A stretch of DNA of 43,500 nucleotides. It comes from Prorocentrum cordatum (Eukaryota; Sar; Dinophyceae; Prorocentrales; Prorocentraceae). The DNA lies in contig CAUYUJ010008058.1 of NCBI GenBank assembly GCA_963575745.1, positions 379,001 to 422,500 of the forward strand, in the 5' to 3' direction. This document shows, piece after piece, positions 21,831 through 32,317 of this stretch (the stretch's first letter is position 1; each line of letters opens with the position of its first letter). Made by a program: the position numbers and the translations under genes. The notes under the pieces were generated by a model. That model worked only from the letters and a program-made list of their open reading frames with translations, did no database searches and was not told the origin of the DNA.

Positions 21831-23110
21831 CGCGACGAGGGTTCTCGGCCACGCGCAGAGGGTGATAGGGGGAGGGGGGAAGTCGTTTTAAAAGCACCCG
21901 TGGTTCTCAGAAGGCGCGGCCGTTGTCTGTAGGTGTAACCGGCGCATTCTAAGAAGCAGCCTCCTTCCAAGACGCCTTGTTCCTCTCCTCCTGCCCCCTT
22001 GTGCGCGCCTCCAGGGTTCCTCGCTCGCGGTCCCCGCGCTGACATCGCTTCTGTTCCGAGGCGGGGGCCAAAGCTCCCTTCGAGAGACCGTGCGCCTGTG
22101 TGCGACTGGGCCTCCCCTGGCCGCCGTGGCCCCTCCTGGATCCATGTCGGATGATGCTGATGATGATTTGGAGGAGGAGGAGGAGGATGAGGAGGAGGAG
22201 GAATAGTGGTAAGAGGAGGAAGACAGACAGTGTATATTCAGAGGGCGCAGAAGGAGGGGGCTCGCACCACAGGAAGAGAGTGCGTGTCGGCGGGAGAGCA
22301 GCTGGAGAGCACGAGAGGAGGGGATGGTGAATGGAAGAGGTGGTGCTTGCATCGGGACTCCTGTTGTGTCTTTCACATCGGGCCGCCATGGGCAAAGTGC
22401 AATATCAGAAGCGACCTGGCCATTACAGCTGACGTATAAGGGGAGAGGGAAGGACGAGGGAGGGGAGGCGAGAGGGGAGGGAGGCTCGGGGAGGACGTTA
22501 TGTGATCGACAGATGTTGTAATCAACTGCAGGGGTCCAGGCGTGGGCGCTGAATGGGTAGTATGCTGATTCAAAATGGGCGGGATTACGCAGGCCGCCTG
22601 CGATGCAACGAGGCACCGAAGCCGAAAGCAGATGAAGTTTGGCCCCCCCCACATGCTCCCCCAGGCTCACAGTTCAAGTGAGCAGGAGCCAGAGGAGTGT
22701 GCGAGCGCACGGACGCGTGGGCCGCCAGGCGCGGTCGCTGGGAGTGCAGATCATGTTCATCGCGGCGGTGCGGCGGGTGACCAGCATGGACCCATCAGGA
22801 CTCGACGCCCCATAGGTGGAGGAGGAGGAGGAGGAGGAAGTTTTCGGAGGCCTCCGCGGAGGTCCCCAGAGGTGCAGGTCTCCAGAGGTCTCCGCAGGAG
22901 TCTCGGCACGGGGTCTCCGCGGAGGTCCATTGGAGGGCCGCCGAGACCTTTCGAGCAGGTCTCTGGTTCTCGTGCGCAGCAGACCTGTCTTTTTTGTGTC
23001 GCGAGTATCGGAGCGCACAGGCGTTGCTGATGGCCCGCGGACGTGGCTCGGCAGCAGCGCCGTTGCCCGGGGGAAGCTGTGCGTGCGCCCAGGGCGCGGA
23101 TCGAGCATGC
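21830..23110. other. No gene recognised; two short GGA tracts
   Basis: GGAGGAGG tracts lie at about 22,170-22,202 and 22,815-22,840. TCTCAGAAGGCGCGG at 21,905 belongs to the TCTCAGAAGGCGG motif set. Frames are not family-like. Confidence 0.4.
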
Positions 23111-23290
23111 CTTCCTCGGCCTTCTCCTGCTCCTGGTCCTTCTCCTCCTCCTCCTCCTCGTCCTCCTCGTTTTCCTCCTCCTCATCCTCCTCCTCCTCCT
23201 TCTCCTCCTGCTCCTCCTCCTCCCTCCTCCTCCTCGATTCTCCTCCTCCTCCTCCTCCTCCTTCTTTTCCTCCCACCCCCTCCTCCATTC
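23110..23290. repeat. (CTC)n tract
   Basis: About 170 bases of CTC/CTT triplets sit just upstream of the retrotransposon relic and may have replaced its 5' part. Confidence 0.9.
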
Positions 23291-23389
23291 CCCCCGCCCT
23301 CCTCGTCCTCATTCTTCCCCTTTGCTCCCTTGTTCTCGCCTCCCTCCTCCGCCCCAGCCGCCCTTTTCTTCCTTTTCGCAGAGCTGCAG

Positions 23390-25460
23390 GAAAGGCAGTG
23401 CTGGCCGTTGCTGCTCACTGCTGTCTGTCATGTGGATACTCCTGTCCACGATCAGAACATCACAGGACTCGACGAGGGTAAAGCCACTGCCATGGCAATT
23501 GACAACACCAAGAACGATCTGTCCAGGGTGGGAGGCTTCCCTCCAACCCAGTGGGCACTTGGACGATTGCCGCGAGTCCCAGGGAGTGAATCTGATGATG
23601 AAGAATGGCTTGATCTCGGTACTCTGTCGAACGTAGCGGGAGATGGTTCAGAGGCGTTCTCCAGGCAGGCAGTCGACACGCGTTGCCGTCAGGAAAGCAT
23701 CTGCACAGGCAGCGATGTAGGCGGCAGGACAGCTGGAGCCATGCCCCGTGAAGAGCTGCCGCTGGCGGGCGACCTACCGGGTCGGAGATGGCGTCTGTTG
23801 CCGCAGACGCCCTACGGACGGAGAAGTCACCGCGAAGTGGAGGACGGGATCGCGCACTGTTTGATTCGGTGGAAACAACGATCGGGGGTGGACAGAACCC
23901 CCAACAGTGACACGTCGATTAGTGAATTGTCCGTTTTCGGTTCTCGAGAGGGCGCCGCGGCCGTTATTTTCCAGGCTTGCGCCCGCCAGGTTTGGGCCTC
24001 AGGTCGTTTTCACTAAACCACGTTTTACTAAAAGGAGGTCTGTCCATCCCCGAAACGAACGCTTGGGTGAGAACCGGAGGCGCACCAGTATTTGTGGCTA
24101 TTGACCGGCTTCGTCCCTGCACGGCCGTGGAGGCATTGGCCCACCAGGATCTTTCGAAGCGCAAGCTGGAGACGCAGGTTCATGCACCGTCCGATGACCA
24201 ACGGCGGTCCTTCGTCGACGGGCGACGAGATTTGCAAGGGCTGAGTGCTGCTCCACCGGCTGGTCTGGAGAAGCCCCGTGCTTCCAGAGGGGCCAGGGGA
24301 CTCAGCAAAATTTCTGGGTATAAATCCTCAGCCCATGCACGTGGGCGAGGAACACGACGACGAGGAGGAGGTTATTCCTCCAGCTGAGGCCACAGGGCCA
24401 GTTGTCAAGGCTGCGCCGCCAGCGGACACTGCTGGACGACGCGCCAGCAGTGAGGTCATGCGCAGACGGTCGCACGAAGCAGGGCCCGCTTCATCGGCCG
24501 CAGGCCCAGAGGCTTCCGCCTCCGCGTCCGAAGCGGCACCCGAGCCGACGTCACCGCTGCTCGGAGCTTGGTCTAGACGGTGAATTACAGGTTCAGGATT
24601 CCTGGTGGTCCCACAAGTACAATGGTCATACGTAGAGCCCGAGCCTTGGACATCAGATTTTGGATGCGCTGGTAGTGTGGCCCTGCCCTCTTGCCAGGCA
24701 GCCTCACATATCAGTCAGCAGGTGTTGCCACCCACAACCGTTGGTAATATGCTCCAGAGAAAGACGGCATCTGATGCAATCGAGCCAAAGGACGCATTGG
24801 TGGGTTTCCTCAGCGAACGAGAGGCCACGAAGGGCCGATCTAAGGAGGAACTCAGGAGCGCCAAGAAGTTGGGATGTCATCGTGAGTCATCAGGAGTTCA
24901 AAGTGGGTTGGACCGTGCTAGACCAGACGAATTTCAAGGTGATCCGTCGCGGGCGCAAGCCGACGTTGCCAGCTGAAGTCCTGACACGTTTGTGCGGGTG
25001 GGGTGGGGTGGGGTGGGGTGGGTGGGGTGGGTGGGCGGGTGGGGGTGGGGGGGTGGGGCGGGGGGCGGGGCGGGGGGGGATCTGGCGCGCGCGTCGGTCC
25101 GCGATGGCAGAAGCGCGAGGACTATCTGGCGACGAGCGTAAACTTGATCCCAATTTGGAAAAATCAACTGGGAAACAACGCCACCACTACCGCACGATAT
25201 GCATGGTTAGCCGCTTGCAGAAGCCTTGAAGAAGACTCAATGGCGTCGGCCACTGAGAACGCGGAAGACAGGCGCCTATCAATTTATCTCTCGATTTTGT
25301 TGCAAGATATATGGACGAGGAGAGGTGAGGAGGTCGATGTTCTCCGCCTGGCCCAACTTTGCGACAAGACCCGCTGGGTAGATGCGGGCAGTATGGCCGT
25401 TGATGGCTTGGCAAAATGTATGCCTGCTGGCTTCCTGGCTCATGCCTGGTGCAATGGTGC
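23390..25460 (+). mobile_element. Copia-type (Ty1/copia) retrotransposon relic
   Basis: Fragments of a plus-strand pol polyprotein occur in the right order in changing frames. (1) Integrase C-terminal region: RVGGFPPTQWALGRLPRVPG (~23,525-23,584), then ESDDEEWLDLG. (2) The post-integrase barrel: YRVGDGVCCRRRP (~23,778-23,816), and after a frame change WVRTGGAPVFVAIDRLRPCT and AVEALAHQDL (~24,064-24,153). (3) An acidic linker (~24,340-24,580), then a helix entering RT with LDRARPDEFQ (~24,907). (4) After a G-rich tract, the end of RNase H: DKTRWVDAGSMAVDGLAKCM (~25,367-25,426). The core RT (YVDD box) is missing. In the family this polyprotein copies and inserts the element's own cDNA. Frameshifts, the deletion and no visible LTRs say it is dead. 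Confidence 0.75.
24995..25080. repeat. G-rich (GGGTGGGGTGG)n tract, quadruplex-prone
   Basis: GGGGTGGGGTGGGGTGGG passes into GGGTGGGCGGGTGGGGGTGG. There are many more than four GGG runs with 1-2 base loops on the plus strand. It sits exactly where the RT core of the copia relic should be. Confidence 0.85.
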
Positions 25461-25620
25461 GCGAAATCGCGCGCCCGATCCAGGTTCGACCCTGAAGGCA
25501 CAGAAGCCTTCCGTCCCAAGAATGCCGCCCTTGTTTGGAGATTGGGCGTTCGTGCGCGCGCGCGGGAATGAAGATTTTTCTGGTTTTCTAAAGCCAACCA
25601 AAACAACGGACGTGGACCGT
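25460..25620. other. No gene recognised between the copia relic and a MITE
   Basis: The open frame continuing from the RNase H remnant to 25,686 runs on into the adjacent miniature element, so its end is not native. Confidence 0.4.
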
Positions 25621-25624
25621 TACC

Positions 25625-25755
25625 CTTGGCATCGCTCGGACGTGTGCATTTTTTCTTCGGCGAAGACCATCGAGGAGCATCCTTGATCATTTTGCGAAAA
25701 AACCACGCACGAAACCAACAAAAACACATGGAATGGACGTCCGAGCGATGGCGAG
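25625..25755 (+). mobile_element. Miniature TIR element family 1, copy A
   Basis: Perfect 14-bp terminal inverted repeats CATCGCTCGGACGT (25630-25643) and ACGTCCGAGCGATG (25737-25750) extend imperfectly outward to CTTGG / GCGAG. TACC at 25621-25624 and again at 25756-25759 is a candidate 4-bp target duplication. The interior is non-coding and shared with copies at 32,709 and 42,101: a T-run, CGGCGA, ACCATCGAGGAGCATCCTTG, GCGAAAAAACCACGCACGAA. Confidence 0.93.
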
Positions 25756-26500
25756 TACCTGGCTCAGCCCCCGCTGGGATGTCTGCCGCGTGCCCCGCGC
25801 CCGAGATCCAGGCGGGGTCGCCTTCCAGCTGGGGGGCGCCTGCGTGCGGCTTGGCTCGCGACGAAGTTTCAAGGGTGCGACATGGAGTTGAAGCGAGTGA
25901 GTGTTTTGCGGGTTGTTGCCGCCGTTCGCTGCCGCCCGGATCCGGGCGCCTTCTCGCCCCGGGCCGAGAACGCGAGAGCGCGTCAAACATTGCATGGCCA
26001 TGTGCGTTTGGTTGATTGCGTGGCTCCCCTGAAGTGTTTGGGGCGCGCGCGCCGGCGCCATGTTTGATTCCGGCGTGATGGGTGACATGCGTGGTTGAAT
26101 GAGAATGGCACGGGTGCTTGTACGCAAAGCACCTCGAGATGGTTGTAGGTAGGGGTTGATAATGATAGTGATACTTATACCAACAACATGTAATTGGGTT
26201 GTCAGTTAGAAGAGGAATCGTGATCATCGCAAATTTGGGACGGGGGTACATTTTTCAGTAGACGATGACCGGGGCAAGCGGTAATCAGTTGTCGTACTTC
26301 CCATAGCGGTGAAAAAGGCGGGATTGAGTTGGAACCCTATGGTCGGTCGTCTCTTTCTTCCACTTCTTCCTCCTGTCCCGTTCTACCCCCTGCTACGCAG
26401 TCTACGGGTTGGGTCTTCCCCAAACACAGGTCTTTCCACATGGGCAGATCGTTGCCGCGGGGATCCCGTGGACCAGCCTCTTGGCCAATTTGGAAAGCAA
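25756..26500. other. No gene recognised
   Basis: Mixed composition, AT-richer at 26,060-26,310. No repeats of note. The translations match no family. Confidence 0.4.
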
Positions 26501-26502
26501 CC

Positions 26503-26562
26503 CTCTCTCTCTCTCTTTCTCTCTCCTCTCCTTTCTTTCTTTTTCTATTTCTGTTTCTCCTT

Positions 26563-26612
<50 letters not shown>

Positions 26613-26660
26613 TTTCTCACTCTATCTCTCTCTCTCTGTCTCTGTCTCTGTCTCTGTCAC
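26503..26660. repeat. (CT)n / (TCTG)n microsatellite
   Basis: TCTCTCTCTTTCTCTC words close with TCTGTCTCTGTCTCTG. Frames read as Ser/Leu runs or, on minus, Glu/Arg. Confidence 0.93.
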
Positions 26661-26689
26661 CTTGGCGATGCTTTTCTCTTCGCTGTGGC

Positions 26690-27560
26690 GTACTGAGGGA
26701 TTCCAGATGGATTGCTTAGGGACCCCTCGAAGGTTCCTCGGGTTCGCTCAGGGGTTCCCAGGGCATTGCCGGAGGAATTATACAGGATGCCAGGACACTT
26801 CCCGAGGGATTCGTGCGGGTTTTCAGAAGGGTCCCCGAGGGGACCCGACGGCAATCCTTCGGGATTTCTCATGGATTGCGGAGGGAATCCTGAAGGAACT
26901 CTTCCCGTAGAAATCCCTTGGGCTCTTGAGGCCTTTCATGGGTTCCTGGGGATTGCGCAAGGCTTTCAAGCAACTACTTTGGGCTGGTTGCAGCGTCAGG
27001 GTTCATGTGTATTCTTAGGGGCTCCGAAAGGTACTTTATGATTCCCGGTGGAATTTCACGGATTCCTTCAGTATTTGTTATTCAGCGAGGGTCCTTTGTT
27101 TAAGGATCCATTGGTAAGGGGTTCTTGAGCACGGAATATTTAATAATGATTCCCTCAGAAGCTAAGGGGCTCCTGATGGCGAGCGCAGCTGGTTATAATT
27201 TTTTATCGGGCCGATGACAACGCAAGGAGTCCTTGGCATGCATTGGGATTCCGAAGGGCCCCTCATGATCCCTGAGGGAGTTCTGCGGGTTCTTTATGTA
27301 GCGGTTCTTTAATAACGGCCCCCGAAGGAGGATTCTTTGGTAAGGTTCTTGTCAGTGAGGGATATTTAGTAAGGTGTTCTTCAGAAGCGGGTAGGACGTA
27401 AGGATTCGTTCAAGAATGGTTACTAGGTAAGGTTCCCCTTCGTAAGGATCACTTGGGAACCATTCCCTCAATCATGATTCGAAGGTACTCCTTGATTCCG
27501 AGTTTCTTGGTGAGGAATCCCCTAGGCAGGATTCCCTTGTAACGATTCTCTAGTAAGGAT
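26690..27560. repeat. Degenerate GGATTCC/AAGGATT short-period repeat field
   Basis: Words such as GGGATTCC, AGGGGTTCC, TAAGGATTC and GGTTCTT recur every 10-20 bases over 870 bases with strong drift and no fixed period. This decayed array differs in words from the CTTGGGGCC arrays. No coding segment was recognised. Confidence 0.55.
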
Positions 27561-27639
27561 TATGTCGCTTATGCTTTTTTGTAAGGACTGCTACAGCTTC
27601 GATCCGTTATGTATTGTAATGGCCTCCGGCCAGTGCCGC

Positions 27640-28276
27640 CGATCCGGGGCGCTCCCGATGCGTGTGGGAACGGACGATGACGACGACGACGACCGACGAC
27701 CAGGTCAACGACGGACGATGATGACGACGACGTCCCTCCTCCCCCCGCTGCCCTCCCTGGTTTCTTGGACCCCCCCCCGCTTGAGCTCGACCCCCCCCTC
27801 CGTCCCCACTCGAGCTTCCTCCGTGGATCCCCCCCCCCGCTTGAGCTCGACGCCCCCCCCCCGTCCTCGCTCCAGCTCATCCCCCCCCTCTCGATTCCTG
27901 GACCCCCCCCCCGCGCTGACCCCCCCCCGCTTGAGCTCGACCCCTCCCTCCGTTCGACCCCCCCCCCGTCCTCGCTCGAGCTCCCCCCCCCCTTTCGATT
28001 CTTGGACCTCCCCCCCCGCGCTTACCCCCTCCCCCTCCCCCTCGCTCGAGGTCGACCCCCCCCTCCGTCCCCGCTCGAGCCCCCCTGCAGGGGGGGGGGG
28101 GTGCAGGGGCAGGGGGGGGGGGGGGGGGGGGGGGGCGCTCTGCAGTGGGGCGGGGGGTGCGCTGCAGGGGCGGGGTCCGCTCTGCAGGGGAGGGGGGGGG
28201 GCTGGGCTGCAGGAGGGGGGAGGGGGCGTTCTGCAGGGGATGGAAATTCCGCTCTGGGAAGGGGGGGGGGGGGGGG
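27640..28276. repeat. C-rich then G-rich homopolymer minisatellite
   Basis: CCCCCCCGCTTGAGCTCGAC and CCGTCC.CGCTCGAGCT words separated by runs of 7-11 C give way at ~28,085 to long G-runs (over 20 G near 28,110) with GGGGCGCTCTGCAG and GCTGCAGG words. The C-rich and G-rich halves could pair partly through their runs. Confidence 0.8.
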
Positions 28277-28386
28277 GGCGAAGCACTGAATTAGGTCGGA
28301 ATTAGGTCGGAAATGAGGTCCCCCCCCCCGGGCGAAGCACTGAATTAGGTCGGAATTAGGTCGGAAATGAGGTCCCCCCCCCGCAG
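28277..28386. repeat. 54-bp tandem duplication bounded by G- and C-runs
   Basis: CGAAGCACTGAATTAGGTCG begins at 28279 and again at 28333. Each copy ends AAATGAGGTC plus a C-run, and each contains GAATTAGGTCG-type words twice. Confidence 0.92.
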
Positions 28387-28620
28387 AGCGAGGCTTGAGC
28401 GAGCTCAAGCCCACGCTCTCAGAAACTCACACGCCAGATCGGCGGATTAAGTGTTGCTTCAGGACGTTTTGGATGCCCCCCTGGCCGTTCGCTGTGGCGA
28501 GGAGGATCGTGGTTTGCGCGGACGCGGGTTCCTTTTGGGTTCCTTCTGGTCGTGGTGGGAGGGCGGGTGTTGAAAAACCAGCATTGTAGAAACCAAAAAA
28601 CAACACTTAGCCTGGTGAAA
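28387..28620. other. Unique spacer, nothing recognised
   Basis: Mixed sequence before the ~90-bp array. No gene or RNA pattern was seen. Confidence 0.4.
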
Positions 28621-28624
28621 CACC

Positions 28625-30480
28625 CAACCATATGCAGTTGTCAGTAACGACGTTGTGAGCATCGTGTTCGGTGGATCTCCCATTGTGGCCACGACGCGTG
28701 TGAGAGCTGCGCCGAAATGGGCGCAGCCGTGCCATGCGAGCGCAGCCACGGGGGCCCTCGGTGGAGCTTCCTGTGGGGCCAGGAAGAAAACGTGTGAGGG
28801 TGTGCCGGCATGTGGCGGTTGTGCCATGCGAGCGCAGCCGCTGGGGCCCTCGGTGGAGCTCCCCATGGGGCTGCGAGTCGTGCCAGGGGTGCCGAATGGT
28901 GCCATGCAAGCGCAGCCATTGGGGCCTTCGGTGGAACTTCCTGTGGGGCCAGGAAACGTGTGAGGCTGTGCCGACATGGGGCGGTGGTGCCATGCGATCG
29001 CAGCCGCTGGGGCCCTCGGTGGAGCTCCGCATGGGGCTACACATCGTGTGATAGGGTGTGCCGAAGTGGGCGCGGTAGTTCCATGCGATCGCGGCCACTG
29101 GGGCCCTCGGTGGAGCTACCTTTGCGGCCACGAAACGTGTGAGGGGTGTGCCGAAATGGGCGCGGTGGTGCTATGCGAGGGCAGTCTCTGGGGCCCTCGG
29201 TGGAGTTCGGTCTGGGGCCACGAAACGTGTGAGGGTGCGCCGAAGTGGGCGCGGTGGTGCCATGCGAGCGCAGTCACTGGGGCCCTCGGTGGAGTTCGGT
29301 CTGGGGCCACGAAACGTGTGAGGTTGCGCCGAAGTGGGCGCGGTGGTGCCATGCGACCGCAGCCACTGGGGCCCTCGGTGGAGCTCCCTCTGGGGCCACG
29401 AAGCGTGTGAGGGGTGTGCCGACATGGGCGCAGTGGTGCCATCATGCGAGCGCAGCCACTGGGGCCCTCGGTGGAGCTCCCTCTGGGGCCACGCCGAAAT
29501 CGGTGCGGTGGTGCCATGCGAGCGCAGCCACTGGTGCCTTCGGTGGAGCTGCATATGGGGCCACGAAGCGTGTGAGGGATGTTCCCAAATGGGCGCGGTG
29601 GTGCCATGCGAGCGCAGTCACTGGGGCCTTCGGTGGAGCTCCCTGTGGGGCGAAGAAGCGTGTGTTGGGTGCGCAGAAATGGGCGCGGTGGTGTTATGCG
29701 AGCGCAGCCGCTGGGGCCCTCGGTGCAGCTTCCTATGAGGCCACGTGGCGTGTGAGGGGTGTGCCGAAATGGGCGCGGTGGTGCCATGCGATCGCAGCCA
29801 CTTGGGTCCTCGGTTGAACTCCCTAGGTATTGGGTCACGAAGCGTGTGTTAGGTACGCCGGAATGGGCGCGGTGGTGCCGTACGAGCGCAGCCGCTGGGG
29901 CCCTCGGTGGAGCTCCTTCTGGGGCCACGAAGCGTGTGAGGGGTGTGCCGAAATGGGCGCAGTGGTGCCATGCGAGCGCAGCCACTGGGGCCCTCGGTGG
30001 AGCTCCCTCTGGGGCCACGCCGAAATCGGCGCGGTGGTGCCATGCGAGCGCAGCCACTGGTGCCTTCGGTGGAGCTGCATATGGGGCCACGAAGCGTGTG
30101 AGGGATGTTCCCAAATGGGCGCGGTGGTGCCATGCGAGCGCAGTCACTGGGGCCTTCGGTGGAGCTCCCTGTGGGGCGAAGAAGCGTGTGTTGGGTGCGC
30201 AGAAATGGGCGCGGTGGTGCCATGCGAGCGCAGCCGCTGGGGCCCTCGGTGCAGCTTCCTATGAGGCCACGTGGCGTGTGAGGGGTGTGCCGCAATGGGC
30301 GCCGTGGTGCCATGCGATCGCAGCCACTTGGGTCCTCGGTTGAACTCCCTAGGTATTGGGTCACGAAGCGTGTGTTAGGTACGCTGGAATGGGCGCGGTG
30401 GTGCCGTACGAGCGCAGCCGCTGGGTCCCTCGGTGGAGCTCCCTCTGGGGCCACGAAGCGTGTGAGGGGTGTGCCGAAAT
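28625..30480. repeat. ~90-bp tandem minisatellite, about 20 units, with a 526-bp higher-order duplication
   Basis: The unit starts GGGCGCGGTGGTGCCATGCG and includes GCCACTGGGGCC, CTCGGTGGAGCTC and CACGAAGCGTGTGAGGGGTG. Starts at 29158, 29247, 29336 and 29426 give 89-90 bp. One truncated unit (ACGCCGAAATCGG at 29491 and 30017) and one odd unit (CCTAGGTATTGGG at 29822 and 30348) each recur exactly 526 bp apart. The block ~29,426-29,951 was therefore duplicated to ~29,952-30,478. Long Ala/Arg/Trp/Cys frames on both strands are by-products. Confidence 0.95.
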
Positions 30481-30534
30481 GGCTGATTGGTGCGAAGGGC
30501 AGAAGCAAAGAGGTGGGAGGTGGGAGGCGGGGGA

Positions 30535-30700
30535 GGAGGGCGGGATGAATTGATGCGGGGCGCTGTGTCTTCAAAGCGAGGACCCAAAGCCACATGATGG
30601 TTTGGACAAATCAACAGCTGAACCTGGGAAAATCAAAATTATCCGGGCAAAGGACCCAATCATACGCAGTTGTGAAAACCGCGTTGTGGGTACCGCTTTC
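30535..30700. repeat. Conserved array-flank module
   Basis: GCGGGGCGCTGTGTCTTCAA (30,555) and AGCGAGGACCCA follow a short GGAGG patch. The same module follows the GGA tract at 31,398 (GCGGGGCGCTGTCTCTTCAA). Further on, CAATCATACGCAGTTGTGAA (30,657) resembles CAACCATATGCAGTTGTCAG at 28,624, the left border of the first array. Array, purine tract and flank thus recur as one compound unit. Confidence 0.75.
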
Positions 30701-31030
30701 GATGGGGCTCCTCATGGGGTCACGAACCGTGTGAGGGGTGTGCCGAGATGGGGCGGCGGTACCATGCGGACCCTGCCACTGGGGCCTTCGGTGGAGCTCC
30801 CTGTTGGGCCACGAACCCCGTGAGGGATGCGAACCTTGTGAGGGGTGTGCCGAAATGGGGCGGCGGTGCCATGTGGACCCTGCCACTGGGGCCTTCGGTT
30901 GAGCTCACTATGGTGCCACGAACCGTGTGAGGGGTTTGCCGAAATAGGGCGGCGGTGCCATGCGGACCCTGCCACTGGGGCCTTCGGTGGAGCTCCCTAT
31001 GGGGCCACGAACCCTGAGGGGTGTGCCGAA
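30700..31030. repeat. Second, diverged ~90-bp array
   Basis: About four units with ATGGGGCGGCGGTGCCATG, GGACCCTGCCACTGGGGCC, TTCGGTGGAGCTCCCT and CACGAACC(G/C)TGTGAGG. The plan is that of the array at 28,625-30,480, but it has diverged consistently (GCGGACCCTGCC in place of GCGAGCGCAGCC). Confidence 0.88.
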
Positions 31031-31039
31031 ATGGGGATG

Positions 31040-31216
31040 TTGATGACGATGGCGATGATGACGATGACTATGATGATGACGATGATGACGACGACGACGA
31101 CAACCATGATGATGATGAGGATGATGATCATGATCATGATCATGATCATGATCATGATCATGATGATGATGCTGATGCTGATGCTGATGCTGATGCTGAT
31201 GATGGTGATGATGATT

Positions 31217-31288
<72 letters not shown>

Positions 31289-31325
31289 CTGATGATGATG
31301 ATGATGTGAGGGTGGAGGGGGGAGA

Positions 31326-31356
<31 letters not shown>

Positions 31357-31395
31357 GAGGAGGAGGAGGAGGAGGAGGAGGAGGAGAGGCAAACG
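31040..31395. repeat. (GAT)n, (CATGAT)n, (GCTGAT)n and (GGA)n compound microsatellite
   Basis: GATGAC and GAT triplets, a CATGAT hexamer run (31,125-31,165), GCTGAT hexamers (31,166-31,200), GAT again, then GGA (31,330-31,388). It reads as poly-Asp, poly-Met, poly-His or poly-Ile. Confidence 0.95.
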
Positions 31396-31687
31396 CGGGG
31401 CGCTGTCTCTTCAAAACGAGGACCCAGCACCACAGGATGGTTGAGAATCCCAAAGACGAACAAACACATAACAACCCACATGTACACGACTTGCCCCCCT
31501 TATCCCCACCCCGCGCGCCAACATCCGATGAACTGTCTAATGGCGGTCCGCCCGCTCGTAGACCTGGAGGACTGGCCAGTGATCCTCCGTCCTGCGTCTT
31601 CCCTCTTTCTCCTCCCATGCTTCCTGTTCCCGTCACTCATTCCTTCTTTTTCCTCCCACCCTTTTTCCTCCCTCTTGCTCCTGCCAG

Positions 31688-31757
31688 TGCTGCGATGTAG
31701 TCAGGCCCTGCGTTTGATGACCATGGCCCTCTGCATCCGCACGCCCACGTGCAGCAG
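31688..31757 (+). CDS. Candidate further upstream exon of the MATE-family gene
   Basis: Open plus-strand segment with RLMTMALCIRTPT, directly after a pyrimidine-rich run ending GCTCCTGCCAG, as expected of a 3' splice site. A short hydrophobic stretch with a basic start fits the helix before the AA-(Y/H)-Q segment encoded from 32,318. The phase fits only if the donor lies inside GTGCAGCAGG (for example after TGCA, a GC donor), which I cannot settle. Treat as a hypothesis. Confidence 0.3.
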
Positions 31758-31854
31758 GTTTAGTAGCAAGCGTAGCAGCCTCGGCTCAGGACCTCCGATC
31801 GCCCTTGCCTTGTCTTGCCGTGCCTTTTCCTACGCTTCCTTCGCCTCCTCCTCC

Positions 31855-31925
31855 TCCGCCTCCTCCTCCTTTTCCTCCTCCTCCTCCTCCTCCTCCTCCT
31901 CCTCCTCCTCCTCCTCCTCCTCCTC
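31855..31925. repeat. (CTC)n tract
   Basis: Near-pure CTC triplets between the candidate exon and the first firm exon of the MATE-family gene. Confidence 0.93.
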
Positions 31926-32317
31926 TCTTCAGAAGTCGTCCATGCACCACTACCGTGCCAGGCCAGGGCCATCCTGGCCCTCACGCCAGTGCGTGGACCT
32001 TCCTGGTCCCGGCCCGTGGGCGCACACACCATGCCAGGGCACCAGATGGCCCAAGCCCTGCGCGGCGATGGTGCGTAGATGCCCTCTGCGTACCCTCCTT
32101 TGCCTCCTATTGCTCCTCGCAGACCTCCGACGTCGCGTTTTTGTTTCATGACGTGGGCCCCGAGAGGTCGGGATCCCGTCCCAGTGGCAGTTTTTTCATT
32201 CTGGGTAGTTTCTGTCACGGCCCCGAGGCCCTGTGAGGGCACCCAGTGGCCGAAAGTCAGGAAAAGCGTCCCGTCGTGATGTTTTCACGACGTGAGGGGG
32301 TCTTGGCCCCCTGTCAG

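Noticed and set aside
25499-25686. C-terminal extension of the copia RNase H frame
   Set aside because: The frame ends inside MITE family 1 (copy A), and the same ending peptide arises at the other two MITE copies, so it is a read-through artefact.
29116-30343. Long frames with repeated Trp/Cys/His across the ~90-bp array on both strands
   Set aside because: Frames stay open on both strands because the unit is near 90 bases, a multiple of three. Units of 89 bases break the frame, and there is no start, splice or domain signal.
28625-30480. CRISPR or rDNA spacer array
   Set aside because: Units are contiguous and homogeneous with no spacer/repeat division. No rRNA sequence is nearby.
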